Below are positions 1-8,465 of a stretch of 64,000 nucleotides of DNA, in pieces. Made by a program: the position numbers and the translations under genes. Every line of letters starts with the position of its first letter. Within the stretch, counting starts at the first letter, position 1. The stretch lies in contig NZ_FOZS01000003.1 of assembly GCF_900116205.1 (NCBI RefSeq), positions 427,680 through 491,679 of the forward strand, in the 5' to 3' direction. The notes beneath the pieces are model-generated. The model was not told the DNA's origin. It ran no database searches and saw only the letters and a program-made list of their open reading frames with translations. This DNA is from Halostagnicola kamekurae. Its GTDB lineage: Archaea > Halobacteriota > Halobacteria > Halobacteriales > Natrialbaceae.

Positions 1-2
1 CA

Positions 3-269
3 ACTCCAGAGAAGGAAGCACGTGAGTTTTTCAATAAATTAGAGGATGCCGAGTTGGCCGATGAAAAGCATCCAAGTAAGTCCGGACATTTGCGGCTAAG
101 ACCAAAGCACCCTCACTGTTACGCATCTGCTCTTTACCGACGTGATTACACTCTGATCTACTATGATTTTCGCGAATGTCTTTTTAGAGTACCAATGATA
201 TTCATGAACGGGAGTTTCAGCTGTTGCAAAATTAATGGTTTGGAAAATTCAGCACCTCGCCTATATTGA
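3..269 (+). CDS. Partial hypothetical protein, 3' end only
   Basis: An open frame runs in from the left edge of the window and stops at 267-269, so only the C-terminal 88 residues are visible; the TTG at 54 is internal to this frame and need not be a start. The piece is rich in basic and aromatic residues (around HLRLRP and YRRDYTLIYYDF), a texture seen in small RelE-type toxins, but no motif settles this. Base composition is much more AT-rich than the haloarchaeal genes to the right, matching the next three genes. The family is unknown and the end may be eroded. Confidence 0.4.
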   Translation, partial: TPEKEAREFFNKLEDAELADEKHPSKSGHLRLRPKHPHCYASALYRRDYTLIYYDFRECLFRVPMIFMNGSFSCCKINGLENSAPRLY

Positions 270-411
270 ACGGTAAAATAGGAAATAATCAGACCAAGGA
301 ATGTAACCCTCACATTCAAGGAAAAGCAGGATGTGATTTTAATTAGAGAGTAGACCCCATTCGAAGAGTATATGGTCGCAAGCAAACATCTCACCAAAAC
401 ATACCACATAT

Positions 412-1059
412 ATGCCACCTGAATTCCAGATTGACCACGTTTCTGTTTGTTTGACTCAGACAGTAAGCAGCGAAGAGAACTTTTTACAATATTTCGAAAG
501 CTTAGAGGATATCTCTCAACATGAATTGTCAAAGAAGCGTGTTGAAAAGAATTTGGAAGATCCTCTTGAAAGCTACATACAAATAACAGACTCCTCAAGT
601 GGTCTTGATGAACCAAGTCCGGATTCTTCATCCACGCAACTGCTTATCGACTCGATAAGCGATGGTGAAAAATTCCATGCTCACGCTAATATAGACAACC
701 AAGACTATATAGACTCATTTAATGAATTTTTCAGTAGCATTTCCTCTACAGTAGGCACTTTAACTGCAGGGACAACAATTGTTAACGCAACTGTTGATGA
801 AGGGTTTGATGCCTTTTCAGAGCGCCTATCGCTGCCTATTAGTTCTGATAGTGAGTATACAGTGCGAGGTATACGTATAAACAATGGAGATGGTACATAT
901 ACCTTTCAAGATCTGAGCGAATTTGAATCTGAGGATGATTCTATAGCGGTGCGCTATAGTAAAGATGAGCTTGTAAAGGTTGATTCAGAACACACATCAG
1001 ACTTCATCGGAGAAGAAATAAGTAAGGTTGAGTCCTTTGTTGGAAGTGAGAGTCAATGA
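412..1059 (+). CDS. Hypothetical acidic protein, first gene of AT-rich cassette
   Basis: 215 residues, acidic and serine-rich, with no signal peptide, no membrane segment and no motif I recognise. The middle (about residues 95-135) has a small-residue, beta-rich run (SSISSTVGTLTAGTTIVNATV) that could be a hydrophobic core. The gene overlaps the next start by four bases (ATGA at 1056-1059), which argues for translational coupling and a shared function. AT content and codon use differ sharply from genes after 3.5 kb, a sign of transfer. Function is unknown; a role as partner or immunity-type protein for the cassette's third gene is only inference from the operon. Confidence 0.7.
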   Translation: MPPEFQIDHVSVCLTQTVSSEENFLQYFESLEDISQHELSKKRVEKNLEDPLESYIQITDSSSGLDEPSPDSSSTQLLIDSISDGEKFHAHANIDNQDYIDSFNEFFSSISSTVGTLTAGTTIVNATVDEGFDAFSERLSLPISSDSEYTVRGIRINNGDGTYTFQDLSEFESEDDSIAVRYSKDELVKVDSEHTSDFIGEEISKVESFVGSESQ

Positions 1060-1493
1060 GTACTGCTTTCAAAGAGTGGAGAGAGCGTGACACTCAACAG
1101 CGTAGAGACAGGGCGAACAACCCTGTTGAGCGCAGAGGCGCACACAGTACTCACCACACTTTTGAGCCCACATCACGAAGTGTGGAATACATTGAGGAAA
1201 AAAGTCACAAAGGTAACTATGAGCGAATGCTCCGCGATACCTTAGCAAATGAAAAGCTACGGAACATCTATAAACATATCCGAACGTCTGAGGGAGAATG
1301 GATACAATTTAGAGATGTTCATGAGGAGTTTAGCGACCTAGATGAGTTGGAGCTCACAAGGGAACTTCGTCATTTACAGAGAACGTGTCTAATTGAGAGA
1401 GGAATGACGAAAATAAACGGAGAAGTCAAGTCTCTATATCGTATAGATTCAATTATAGAAGGTTCTGAGCAGATTGTTGAAGAATACCTTTAA
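1056..1493 (+). CDS. Winged-helix-like hypothetical protein
   Basis: 145 residues. The first 60 are highly charged and probably disordered (many R, E, H, T). Residues about 70-140 read like a winged-helix DNA-binding fold: a first helix (NEKLRNIYKHIRTS), a spacer with EGEWIQFRDVHEEF, a recognition-type helix (ELTRELRHLQRTCLIERG) and a closing beta wing ending in SLYRI. That pattern is seen by eye, not by profile search. The gene is coupled to the upstream gene by an ATGA overlap and is followed after 12 bases by the third gene. It may regulate the cassette or act as a nucleic-acid adaptor. Confidence 0.65.
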   Translation: MSTAFKEWRERDTQQRRDRANNPVERRGAHSTHHTFEPTSRSVEYIEEKSHKGNYERMLRDTLANEKLRNIYKHIRTSEGEWIQFRDVHEEFSDLDELELTRELRHLQRTCLIERGMTKINGEVKSLYRIDSIIEGSEQIVEEYL

Positions 1494-1505
1494 CTACTCT
1501 ACTTA

Positions 1506-2405
1506 ATGCCCTTATCAGCTACTCCGATTAATATCTCGAACGAAAAGATCAAATCTACGAGAGATGCAATTATTGAAAGGAATGATCATCTTGAATATTC
1601 AAATATTCCTGTTGCAGTATTTGGCCCATTTTCAAGCAAATTCAACCCGTATGATGGAACTGCAATAGAAAAATCTCTTGACGATTCTATTAGCAACTCG
1701 GGAGACGTAGCATATGAGTTTTTAGAAGAAAACGTTGGAAGTGCTGGAGAAGATAACAATCCTAAAACTGGATCACAAGCACAGGTAGAAAACGAATTTT
1801 TGAATGAAGTTAAGAACGGCCTGCGAGATAAAGGTGTAAATGCTTTTGTAGCAAGTGACGTTCCTCCCTTTAGCGATCAAGAGAACACCATTGAGGATTG
1901 GGAAGACTATTTTGATGATGCTCAGCTTGGTGAGTGGGACTATGTCACGCAGAGCTACATATATTCAAAGATAGCGAATATAAATATATTCGTCTTCCGG
2001 TACCTTGGTAACCCTGTAGGTGTTACTTATGAAATAGCAGATATCTTTCGTGGTGCAAGGTCTGATGATCAACCAGAGATATTAGAACAGTCGTTACTCT
2101 GGTTTGAAAGTAGAATCGATGAGGAAATAAGAGCAAATAAAAAATATACCTCTCGATCAGAAGAAGAGATACGCCAACATCTTTCAGATAGTAGTGGGCC
2201 TCATTATCTTTCAGCTATGCTTGAACATGTGACTACGGATCAGAATTCAGATTTTGAACCGGCTTCTGATGTAAACCCAACAATATGGGAGCCGTTCCAA
2301 CGTAGTCAAGATATAATTGATAAGACCGTAGCAAAAGTGAAGATGGCATCTAATTCTGATGAAAGGTATGTTTCTCCAATTCAACGAATGTGCGATGTTA
2401 ACTAA
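1506..2405 (+). CDS. DUF7509-like / nucleoside deoxyribosyltransferase-like protein
   Basis: 299 residues. The layout resembles haloarchaeal DUF7509 and the wider nucleoside 2-deoxyribosyltransferase/TIR-like Rossmann fold: an N-terminal strand plus turn (VAVFGPFSSKFNP, about residues 35-47), then NGLRDKGVNAFVASDVPPF (about 110-128), and a late segment YIYSKIANINIFVFRYLGNPVGVTYEIADIF (about 155-185), where families of this fold put a hydrophobic strand followed by a conserved acidic helix. Such folds cleave N-glycosidic bonds or bind nucleotides and are frequent effectors in prokaryotic immunity. The enzymatic role here is inference and the family call comes from memory of sequence texture. 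It is the last gene of the 412-2405 operon and AT-rich like the others. Confidence 0.5.
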   Translation: MPLSATPINISNEKIKSTRDAIIERNDHLEYSNIPVAVFGPFSSKFNPYDGTAIEKSLDDSISNSGDVAYEFLEENVGSAGEDNNPKTGSQAQVENEFLNEVKNGLRDKGVNAFVASDVPPFSDQENTIEDWEDYFDDAQLGEWDYVTQSYIYSKIANINIFVFRYLGNPVGVTYEIADIFRGARSDDQPEILEQSLLWFESRIDEEIRANKKYTSRSEEEIRQHLSDSSGPHYLSAMLEHVTTDQNSDFEPASDVNPTIWEPFQRSQDIIDKTVAKVKMASNSDERYVSPIQRMCDVN

Positions 2406-2801
2406 TCCACTAGATCACAACTATCCTTTCTCTCCCCTAGGATTGCACATCAACAAATCTATCACCCGAATATACGCGCGAAACCAATAACATCATGTGA
2501 ATAAATTGAAATCCTATATAGATGTCCTTGAGCCGTTGGTGTGATTATTCCCATATAATATTATATCATATAATCATAAGATGGTATTAGATTTAGGGTC
2601 CGTGTTCACCAACCAAGGAACTTTCTCCTGAGTACGTACCTCAAACAGAGATCCTATTCGGCTGTCCTCAAGCAACTCGAGTTTGCTGTGACAAATTCTA
2701 TACTGAGATCTATCGCACCCTCTTCAGTAATCTCGGAGGTCACTCACGATTTACTCCAGCAAACACCATTAGTAAGTACGAAGAGGTGAAATTGATCGGC
2801 T
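2406..2801. other. Intergenic, AT-rich, no gene seen
   Basis: 396 bases between the cassette and the repressor. It contains a perfect 14-base AT palindrome (atataatattatat, 2553-2566), which could be a promoter or unwinding element. A 59-codon stretch without stops runs on the plus strand to 2791 but has no convincing start and no recognisable motif, so it is not called as a gene. Confidence 0.4.
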
Positions 2802-3104
2802 CTACTCAGTCGATTCGAATTCAGCGTCAATGATTGCTTCAAGCTGATCGGATTCCCGATCATATTGATCGATATGATCTAGTGCAATCTCACCTCGAGA
2901 AGTAATCTCGTAGACACCTCGGCCGATATTGCGAACGAGGTCGTAGTCTTCTAGCTGATTGAGCCGTTTTGTGACCGTCTTCTTGTGGCGGTCGATTTCA
3001 TCAGCGATGTTTGCACCGAGATTACGGCCGCCCTGCAACTCCTCGAGGATTAGCCGGTCCGTCGGGAGCTGCAACAACATCATCGAATCGGAAACAGGGG
3101 ACAT
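2802..3104 (-). CDS. PhiH1-like winged-helix repressor
   Basis: 100 residues from the ATG at 3102-3104; longer starts up to 3140 would add only a Met/Pro/Ser-rich tail. The core is a classical winged helix: TDRLILEELQGG, then NLGANIADEIDRHKKTVTKRLNQLEDYDLV as helix-turn-helix, then RGVYEITSRGEIALDHI as wing and dimer helix. This matches small haloarchaeal PhiH1-repressor/MarR-like regulators common on plasmids and proviruses. Two palindromes lie just upstream (3144-3154 and 3163-3176), suggesting autoregulation. The gene points away from the plasmid-type genes at 3.5-5 kb and may control them divergently. Confidence 0.75.
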   Translation of the reverse strand: MSPVSDSMMLLQLPTDRLILEELQGGRNLGANIADEIDRHKKTVTKRLNQLEDYDLVRNIGRGVYEITSRGEIALDHIDQYDRESDQLEAIIDAEFESTE

Positions 3105-3143
3105 ATATGATACTGTTGGTAGCATTGTATTTGGAACCATTAG

Positions 3144-3176
3144 TAGGTTACCTATCGGATGCTACTACCAGTAGTA
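3144..3176. promoter_or_regulatory. Tandem palindromes, candidate operators of the winged-helix repressor
   Basis: TAGGTTACCTA (3144-3154) is a perfect palindrome apart from its centre, and TACTACCAGTAGTA (3163-3176) is a perfect 6+6 inverted repeat. Both lie 40-72 bases upstream of the repressor start, about 19 bases apart centre to centre. The arrangement suits two dimers on one face of the helix. Binding is inferred from position and symmetry only. Confidence 0.5.
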
Positions 3177-3389
3177 TTATTAGGAATCCGTAGAGACTGT
3201 CGTGTGGAGATCGTCCCGCAGGACTCGCGAAAGGTCCGACGTGGTGCAACACGTCGGGACGGCCTCCGTCCGGCCTTCGATCAAGACCCCACAGAGACCA
3301 TGCGACAAGATAGCCTCCGAGCCCATAACTGTAGGGCTCACGAGCCAGGCGTATCGGCTGCCCACTACAATCAGGGCGATACCTCGGAC

Positions 3390-3568
3390 GGATCGCAGAA
3401 ACCGCATTCGCATCCCACCGCGACTACCCGGACGAGAAATCGGACACCCCCTACTCGCCCGTTCACACTGTTTTCCGCAGCGAGACCGAACGGCCCCGCT
3501 CCCGACCACGACGAGTTCATCGTCGCCGGCGAGGACGCGATCATCCTCGAGCCGAGGGGTGACCGCTG
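3390..3568 (+). pseudogene. Frameshifted remnant before plasmid-type gene
   Basis: Two frames in succession read like genuine halophilic coding sequence: about 3407-3490 gives a protein-like run (HRDYPDEKSDTPYSPVHTVF) with G/C third positions, and about 3500-3568 continues in another frame as PDHDEFIVAGEDAIILEPRG, stopping at 3566-3568 just before the next ATG. A one- or two-base indel near 3490-3510 would join them. The upstream part (3177-3400) has no clear start. I therefore read this as a small gene broken by a frameshift. The product is not recognised. Confidence 0.35.
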
Positions 3569-4003
3569 ATGGACCGCGACCAACCCAACGAACGGCCCTC
3601 GAAGTACGTCGTCCCCACGGGATCTGGCTACCTCGGGACCTACACCGTCAGCACCGACCGAACGGTGACGATTTCGACCGCCGCGCTGGGCGACCGCGAC
3701 TGGCCGACCGACACCGCCCACGCTATCGACCACGACGACGGGATCGCGCTCGTTCCGCGCCTCGAGTCCGCCGAGTCGCTCGCCGAGTACACCCTCTGTA
3801 GACGCTTCACCGGGGCTCGAATCGCGGTCGGCCAGGTCGTGATCGACGCCCTCGAGCTATCGCGCGGCGACGACGTTCGGGTCTACGACCTCGAGCGTGT
3901 CGACGCTCGAGCGGGCCTCCTGCTCGTTGAGGCCGACGACGACCCGCGGCTCGCCACCGACGGCGGGCTCGAGGACGAGAGCCGTCCCGCCGCCGAACAG
4001 TGA
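3569..4003 (+). CDS. Hypothetical haloarchaeal protein, AbrB/SpoVT-like C-terminal half
   Basis: 144 residues. The N-terminal half is beta-rich (YVVPTGSGYLGTYTVSTDRTVTIS). The middle has VIDALELSRGDDVRVYDLERV (about residues 90-110), reminiscent of the swapped-hairpin AbrB pattern in which a helix ending L-x-x-G-D/E-D is followed by a strand. The C-terminus is a low-complexity acidic tail. The start follows the upstream remnant's stop directly (TGATGG). Genes of this texture occur on haloarchaeal plasmids near replication and partition functions; I cannot assign a role. GC-rich codon use is normal for the host. Confidence 0.55.
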   Translation: MDRDQPNERPSKYVVPTGSGYLGTYTVSTDRTVTISTAALGDRDWPTDTAHAIDHDDGIALVPRLESAESLAEYTLCRRFTGARIAVGQVVIDALELSRGDDVRVYDLERVDARAGLLLVEADDDPRLATDGGLEDESRPAAEQ

Positions 4004-4119
4004 CACCGCGGGCTAGCCGCCCGTTCGGGCCGGCTGCGTTCCCCCAGCGGTGTCGCCGTCTCGAGTCCCGCTGTCCGTACTGCTCGCCAACCAGTTCATC
4101 CCCGATCCCCCATACAGCG

Positions 4120-5037
4120 ATGTCTCCAGCCACCAGCGATTCGACGACCGAACAGCTCCCAGACCAACACAGCGAGCGTTTCGAAGCCCTCGAGAACCGA
4201 CTCGAGGCGCTCGAGGCCGAACTCGAGCACAAAGACGACCGGCTCGAGGAGCTCGAACGAGAGTGCGATCGCCTCGAAGACCGCACGGCGACTCTCGAAG
4301 AGCGTGTCGCCGATTTCGAGGAGCGAGTCGCCGATTGCGGCTCCGAACCTACCCGTCTCGAGAACATGGCCGAAGCCGCGCTCAAGAAAGCCAGTGCGAA
4401 CAAATCGCGCGTTGCGGAACTTCAGTCCCGCGAACTCGAGAAGGGCGCGCACCTGCTCACAGAAACCGTCGACGTCCACGCCGTCGACATTGCAGATGGG
4501 CGGCTCGAGCGCCTGACGAAAGACGACGGGAACGCGTACTACCGCGTGCCCGAGAGTGCAGACCCGCTCGAGCGCGGCGGGACCGTCTCGCTCGCCTACG
4601 GCGACCTCCTGCCGATCCAGCAACTCGCGCGGATGGACGAGGAGATGCGCCGCTCGGCCGCGAACGCGCTCCCCACGCGGTTGGCCGCGAAGCTCTGGAC
4701 CGCTCGAGTCGACGACGGCGTCGGTGACGACCCCTGGAAGTCCGGCTGTAAAGACATCGCCGAGTACGTCAAAGCGAGCGACCTGAAACACTGGATACGA
4801 CGGCAGGAAAGCGGTATCAGCGAGACCTACGCGAAGAAGCTGGTCTCGCGGGTGATCGATGCAATGCTCGACCTGTCGAAGAACCGGCTGGCCGTTCGCA
4901 AACGAACGGAACGAAAGAACGGCCTCGAGTACACCGAACGCCGCCTCCTGTTACCCGCCGATGCTGCGATTCCCGGCGACGGCGGGCCGCCCGCAGACGC
5001 GGATCGGGAATCGAAGACAGGTGGTGTCCACGGGTAG
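4120..5037 (+). CDS. Coiled-coil DNA-binding-type plasmid protein
   Basis: The open frame begins at 4000, but the ATG at 4120 (MSPATSDSTTEQ) is the better start because the upstream codons give Pro/Arg/Cys-rich sequence unlike the rest. 305 residues. Residues about 15-75 form a strongly predicted coiled coil with Leu/Glu heptads (FEALENRLEALEAELEHKDD). The remainder, from ASANKSRVAELQSRELEKGAH to YTERRLLLP, resembles tandem winged-helix domains, with CKDIAEYVKASDLKHWIRRQ and ETYAKKLVSRVIDAMLDLSK as helices. Proteins of this build sit on haloarchaeal plasmids near replication or segregation genes. Whether it is an initiator-associated, partition or regulatory protein is open. Confidence 0.6.
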   Translation: MSPATSDSTTEQLPDQHSERFEALENRLEALEAELEHKDDRLEELERECDRLEDRTATLEERVADFEERVADCGSEPTRLENMAEAALKKASANKSRVAELQSRELEKGAHLLTETVDVHAVDIADGRLERLTKDDGNAYYRVPESADPLERGGTVSLAYGDLLPIQQLARMDEEMRRSAANALPTRLAAKLWTARVDDGVGDDPWKSGCKDIAEYVKASDLKHWIRRQESGISETYAKKLVSRVIDAMLDLSKNRLAVRKRTERKNGLEYTERRLLLPADAAIPGDGGPPADADRESKTGGVHG

Positions 5038-5382
5038 GCCAGTCCACCGCGGTAGCTCCACCCTCGAGAGCGCGACCGCGCTCGAGGACTGCTCGAGCCA
5101 CGGCCCGACCGCGGTCGATCGCACGGGTCGGGTAGCCGCGGGTCTCTTCGCTCGAGCGGTCGACGGCGTATACAGCGAGACGGGGGCGGCAGGCGGTTCC
5201 GGAGACGACGGTTGTCGCCGGAGCCCGGCGGTGTTCACAGTGCAGGCTCGTACTCTGCCCGCTCTGTGACGAGTTCGCTCACCGATCGTTCGAGGGCCGT
5301 CCCAATCGGAAGGTGGCCCAAGCGAATGCCTCGAGCGGGCTCGTATCGAAAACGTGGCCGGTGAGGATGGAGGAAAGATGCG

Positions 5383-5416
5383 AGGAAAAGCTCACTCGCT
5401 CGAGTCGCCCTCGAGC
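5383..5416 (-). terminator. Stem-loop plus T-run after the alkaline phosphatase gene
   Basis: On the minus strand, 35 bases past the phosphatase stop, GCTCGAG-ggcga-CTCGAGC forms a 7-bp stem with a 5-base loop (5398-5416). A short CTTTTCC run follows a few bases further on. The run is brief, so this is a plausible but weak terminator. The rest of 5038-5450 shows no gene that I can support. Confidence 0.4.
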
Positions 5417-5450
5417 GGGTCGACCGCTTCCGGTGCGCTCGACGCGCCGC

Positions 5451-7049
5451 TCAGATCCCGTGCATCGGGTCGGGCGTCCGGCGGCGCTTGCGGTACTTCT
5501 TTCTCGACGGCGGTTCGGGAGCCTCACCCTCGAGGATGGCGACGACGTCGCGGTAGTCGACGACGCCGTCGTCGTCGATATCGAGCGCGGCGGTCACGTC
5601 GTCGGTGACCGGCCCGACGTACTGGAGGGCCATGTAGGCGTCGCGGGTGCCCCGCGGGTCCCGCTTAGTCACGGTTTGCTCCCAGGCCTCGCGTTGTCCC
5701 TCGGATACCTCGCCGAGTCGGCCGAACAGCAACAGGGCGGTGACCGTCGCCGAGAGGTCGACGTGGTGGAACCAGCCGTCGAACGGCTCGACGTCCGGCC
5801 CGGCGGCCATGACGGTCTGGGCCGGGCCGGAGTGGACGTTCGATGCCCACGCGACCCCGAGATGTTGCGAAATGACGGCACCGAGTTCGTTCGAGAGCGC
5901 GTACGCGCCCGACTCCTCGGCAGCCGCCTCGATCCGCTCGACGTCGTCGTCTGTCAGGGCCACGTCGATGCGGGTTTCGACCGCCTCGCGAACGTCCGCA
6001 CCGTCTTCGATCGCGGCGGCGATCGCGGCGTTGCTCGCCTCCGCGTTCGCGATCGCGTCGGTCTCGATCGGCGAGCCGTAGCCGTCGCCGGTGGCCATCC
6101 CACCCGTCTCGTGGTCGGAGGCGACGACCACGAGCGTATCGTCGCGGCCCTCGACGTACTCGAGGGCCCAGTCGACGACCTCGTCGAACTCCTTCGTCTC
6201 GGCGACGGCGGATTGGGCGTCGTTGCCGTGCTCGGCGTGGTCGATACGGCCGCCCTCGACCATCAGGAAGAACCCGTCGTCGCTCCGTTCCAGGCGGTCG
6301 ACCGCCGCGGCGGTCATCTCGGGCAGGCACGGGATGGAGTCGTCCCGATCGAGCGCGTAGGTGACGTGACTGTCGTCGAACAGCCCGAGGAGCTTCTCCC
6401 CGCTCGCCGAGTCGAGGTCGTCCGCGTCCGAGAGGAGTTCGTACCCCTCTCTTTCGGCGCGAGTGAGCGTCTCGTCGTCGAACTCCTGGCGACCGCCGCC
6501 CAACAGCACGTCGACATCGGACTCGACGAGCTGCGAGGCGATCTCCGCTTCCATGTCGCGGTCGGAGACGTGCGAGGCGTACACCGCCGGCGTCGCGTGC
6601 GTGATCCGCGTCGTCGAGACGAGGCCCGTCGACTTCCCCATCGACTGGGCGATCTCGAGCTGTGTCGAGAGCGGCGTCACGTCGTCTTCACCCGCGTCCG
6701 CGTCGCCGCGGACCGATATCTGCCCGTTGTACGCCTTCTGTCCGGTGGCGAGGGCCGTCCCCGCCGCCGCCGAGTCCGTCACCTCTCCGCTCAGGGAGTT
6801 GGTCCGAGTGTACCCGACGCCGGTCATTGACTGCAACGCGAGGTCGCCGTGGACCACCGAGGTCGTCTCGATCGGATCGAAGCCCATGCCGTCGCCGATC
6901 AGTACGATGACGTTCTCGATCTCACCGCCGCCGTTCGGACCGCGGCCCCGTCCCCTCGATTTCCCGTTGCCGTTCGTCCGTGCGCTGGCGGTTCCGGTCG
7001 CGAGCAGTCCCGTTGCGCCGAGCGCCGTGATGAAGTTTCGTCGTTGCAT
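5451..7049 (-). CDS. Tat-exported alkaline phosphatase (PhoA superfamily)
   Basis: 532 residues. It starts with a twin-arginine signal (QRRNFITALGATGLLATG), so it is exported folded. The alkaline phosphatase core follows in order: first metal site (ENVIVLIGDGMGFD, about residues 42-56), nucleophile region (GEVTDSAAAGTALATGQK, Ser after TD), second metal region (MVEGGRIDHAEHGND) and the late Asp/His site (VVVASDHETGGM). A Ca-binding EF-hand/dockerin-like tail (DIDDDGVVDYRDVVAILEG) sits near the C-terminus, as in other secreted haloarchaeal enzymes. It releases phosphate from organic monoesters outside the cell. The minus-strand upstream region (7050-7110) is AT-rich with a TATATAT element. A large antisense open frame on the plus strand is a composition shadow. 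Confidence 0.93.
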   Translation of the reverse strand: MQRRNFITALGATGLLATGTASARTNGNGKSRGRGRGPNGGGEIENVIVLIGDGMGFDPIETTSVVHGDLALQSMTGVGYTRTNSLSGEVTDSAAAGTALATGQKAYNGQISVRGDADAGEDDVTPLSTQLEIAQSMGKSTGLVSTTRITHATPAVYASHVSDRDMEAEIASQLVESDVDVLLGGGRQEFDDETLTRAEREGYELLSDADDLDSASGEKLLGLFDDSHVTYALDRDDSIPCLPEMTAAAVDRLERSDDGFFLMVEGGRIDHAEHGNDAQSAVAETKEFDEVVDWALEYVEGRDDTLVVVASDHETGGMATGDGYGSPIETDAIANAEASNAAIAAAIEDGADVREAVETRIDVALTDDDVERIEAAAEESGAYALSNELGAVISQHLGVAWASNVHSGPAQTVMAAGPDVEPFDGWFHHVDLSATVTALLLFGRLGEVSEGQREAWEQTVTKRDPRGTRDAYMALQYVGPVTDDVTAALDIDDDGVVDYRDVVAILEGEAPEPPSRKKYRKRRRTPDPMHGI

Positions 7050-7282
7050 GTCGCAGATAACACTGCCTAACTCAATAATTAAAACCCCTTATAATAGATA
7101 TATATTGCTTGTAGTAATTCACCGTAGCGGTACGTATTGCGTCTGACGCGTGATCGTTAACACAGGTATCTGCAAATGTGTGTGATGAGACTGACGAGAC
7201 GGTGGAGTCGACTCGGAATACGACCGAAAACGCTGCTCTTCTCGGCCGAGGACGAACGATCAGCGAGCGGTTCGAGACGGCT

Positions 7283-8322
7283 TCAGTCGGCGGACGGCGT
7301 AGCTGTGTGCGCCTGTGCGCGCATCGTCGTGATCGTGCTGTAGATCACGGCTCCGCTGACCACGAACGCCGAGAGCAAGATCAGGGCGAAGCCCACGGTG
7401 TTGAACGCCTCGATGGCGAGGTAGTCGCCGGCCTGCTGGAACGCGACGGCGATCGACCCGCCCAGGAGCATCAGCCCGAAGTAGACCTCGATGTCGCCCT
7501 CGTCGACGATGTTCGTCGACGCCGATCCGATCCGCGCGCCCAGCGCGCTGCCGGCGAGCAGCGGCGCGACGATCGAGAGGTCGAGGCCGCCGTTGAGCCC
7601 GTAGGTGAACGAGCCGAACCCGCCCGAGAAGACGATCTCGAACAGGTCGGTTCCCACCGCGACGGGCACCGGGACGCCGATGAGATAGAACATCGCGGGC
7701 ATCCGGATGAACCCGCCGCCGACGCCGAGAAAGCCCGACAGGAGCCCCGTCGCGAACGCGACGCTCAGGACCATCCACAGCGAGACCCGAATGTCGCCCG
7801 CGATCGTCATCATCGGTGGAACGCGATACGACTGAATCTTCTTTGCAACCGCCGGGATGTCGTCCGGGTCTCTCTCTCCGTCCGCGGCGTCGTGGTGACC
7901 GCCGCCGGAACTATCCCCGTCGCTTTTGAGCGCGTTCCGGGTGACGAACAGGCCGATCACTCCCAACAGACCGACGTACGTGACGCCGATGACGCCGCTC
8001 GCGAGGCCGAGTTCCTCGAGCCGGTAGACGAAGATACTGCCGACCTCGATGCCGGCGGTGGTCCCGACGATCATCGATCCGCCGAGCTTGTAATCGACCT
8101 GGCCGAGGTCGTGGTGTTTCAGCGTCGCGATGACGGCCGTCCCGAAGACGAAGGCCATCCCGCTGCCGACCGCGACTCTGGCGGGATAACCCATCCGAGT
8201 AACGCGGGCGTGACGAGAAACGAGCCGCCCATCCCGAAGAAACCGAACAGCACGCCGACCATGAAGCCGAAGGTCACGAACAGCGCGAGCGTCGTCAGTG
8301 CTATTCCGAACGGCTCCATCAT
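7283..8322 (-). pseudogene. TauE/SafE sulfite exporter family permease, frameshifted
   Basis: Two overlapping frames make one complete permease. 8322-8195 encodes the first helix and the FGMGGSFLVTPALL signature; 8194-7283 continues with MGYPARVAVGSGMAFVFGTAVIA and the second half-repeat containing FLGVGGGFIRMPAMFYLIGVPVPVAVGTDLFEI. Related proteins read through as ALLVMGYP, whereas here the bases give CTCGGATGGG; adding one T between 8196 and 8195 restores CTC GTG ATG. So a single-base deletion splits the gene. With about eight helices and two GGG-type repeats, the ancestor would export a sulfonate/sulfite-type anion. A sequencing error cannot be excluded; translation could restart at 8194 and give a 303-residue product. 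Confidence 0.88.
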
Positions 8323-8465
8323 GCGCGTTTGAGTTTCTCGACGACCGGCATCGCGACTCGCTCGAGCGCGCCGTACCCGACGTAGAGGACGATCGCCTCG
8401 AGGAGGACGGCGCCGACGAGGGCGCCTGCCTGTACTGCTGGCGAAGAGCCGGCGAAGTCGATCAT
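8319..8465 (-). CDS. Small single-helix protein (DUF7512-like), partner of TauE/SafE gene
   Basis: 48 residues, overlapping the TauE/SafE start by four bases (8319-8322, ATGA). It begins MIDFAGSSPAVQAGALVGAV, continues as a hydrophobic helix (LLEAIVLYVGYGALERV) and ends in a basic tail (VVEKLKRA). Haloarchaeal genomes often carry such a roughly 48-residue gene directly upstream of a TauE/SafE permease, which I recall as DUF7512. It is likely a one-pass membrane subunit or accessory protein. The frame is intact although its partner is broken. A TATA-like GTTATATC lies upstream on the minus strand near 8531-8540. The rest of 8466-8777 shows no gene. Confidence 0.75.
   Translation of the reverse strand: MIDFAGSSPAVQAGALVGAVLLEAIVLYVGYGALERVAMPVVEKLKRA

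Noticed and set aside
5313..6830. 505-residue plus-strand frame opposite the alkaline phosphatase
   Set aside because: High-GC genes leave long open antisense frames; this one has no domain texture, while the minus strand shows every alkaline phosphatase motif.
7178..8332. 384-residue plus-strand frame opposite the TauE/SafE gene
   Set aside because: Composition is Arg/Asp/His-rich repeats typical of an antisense shadow.
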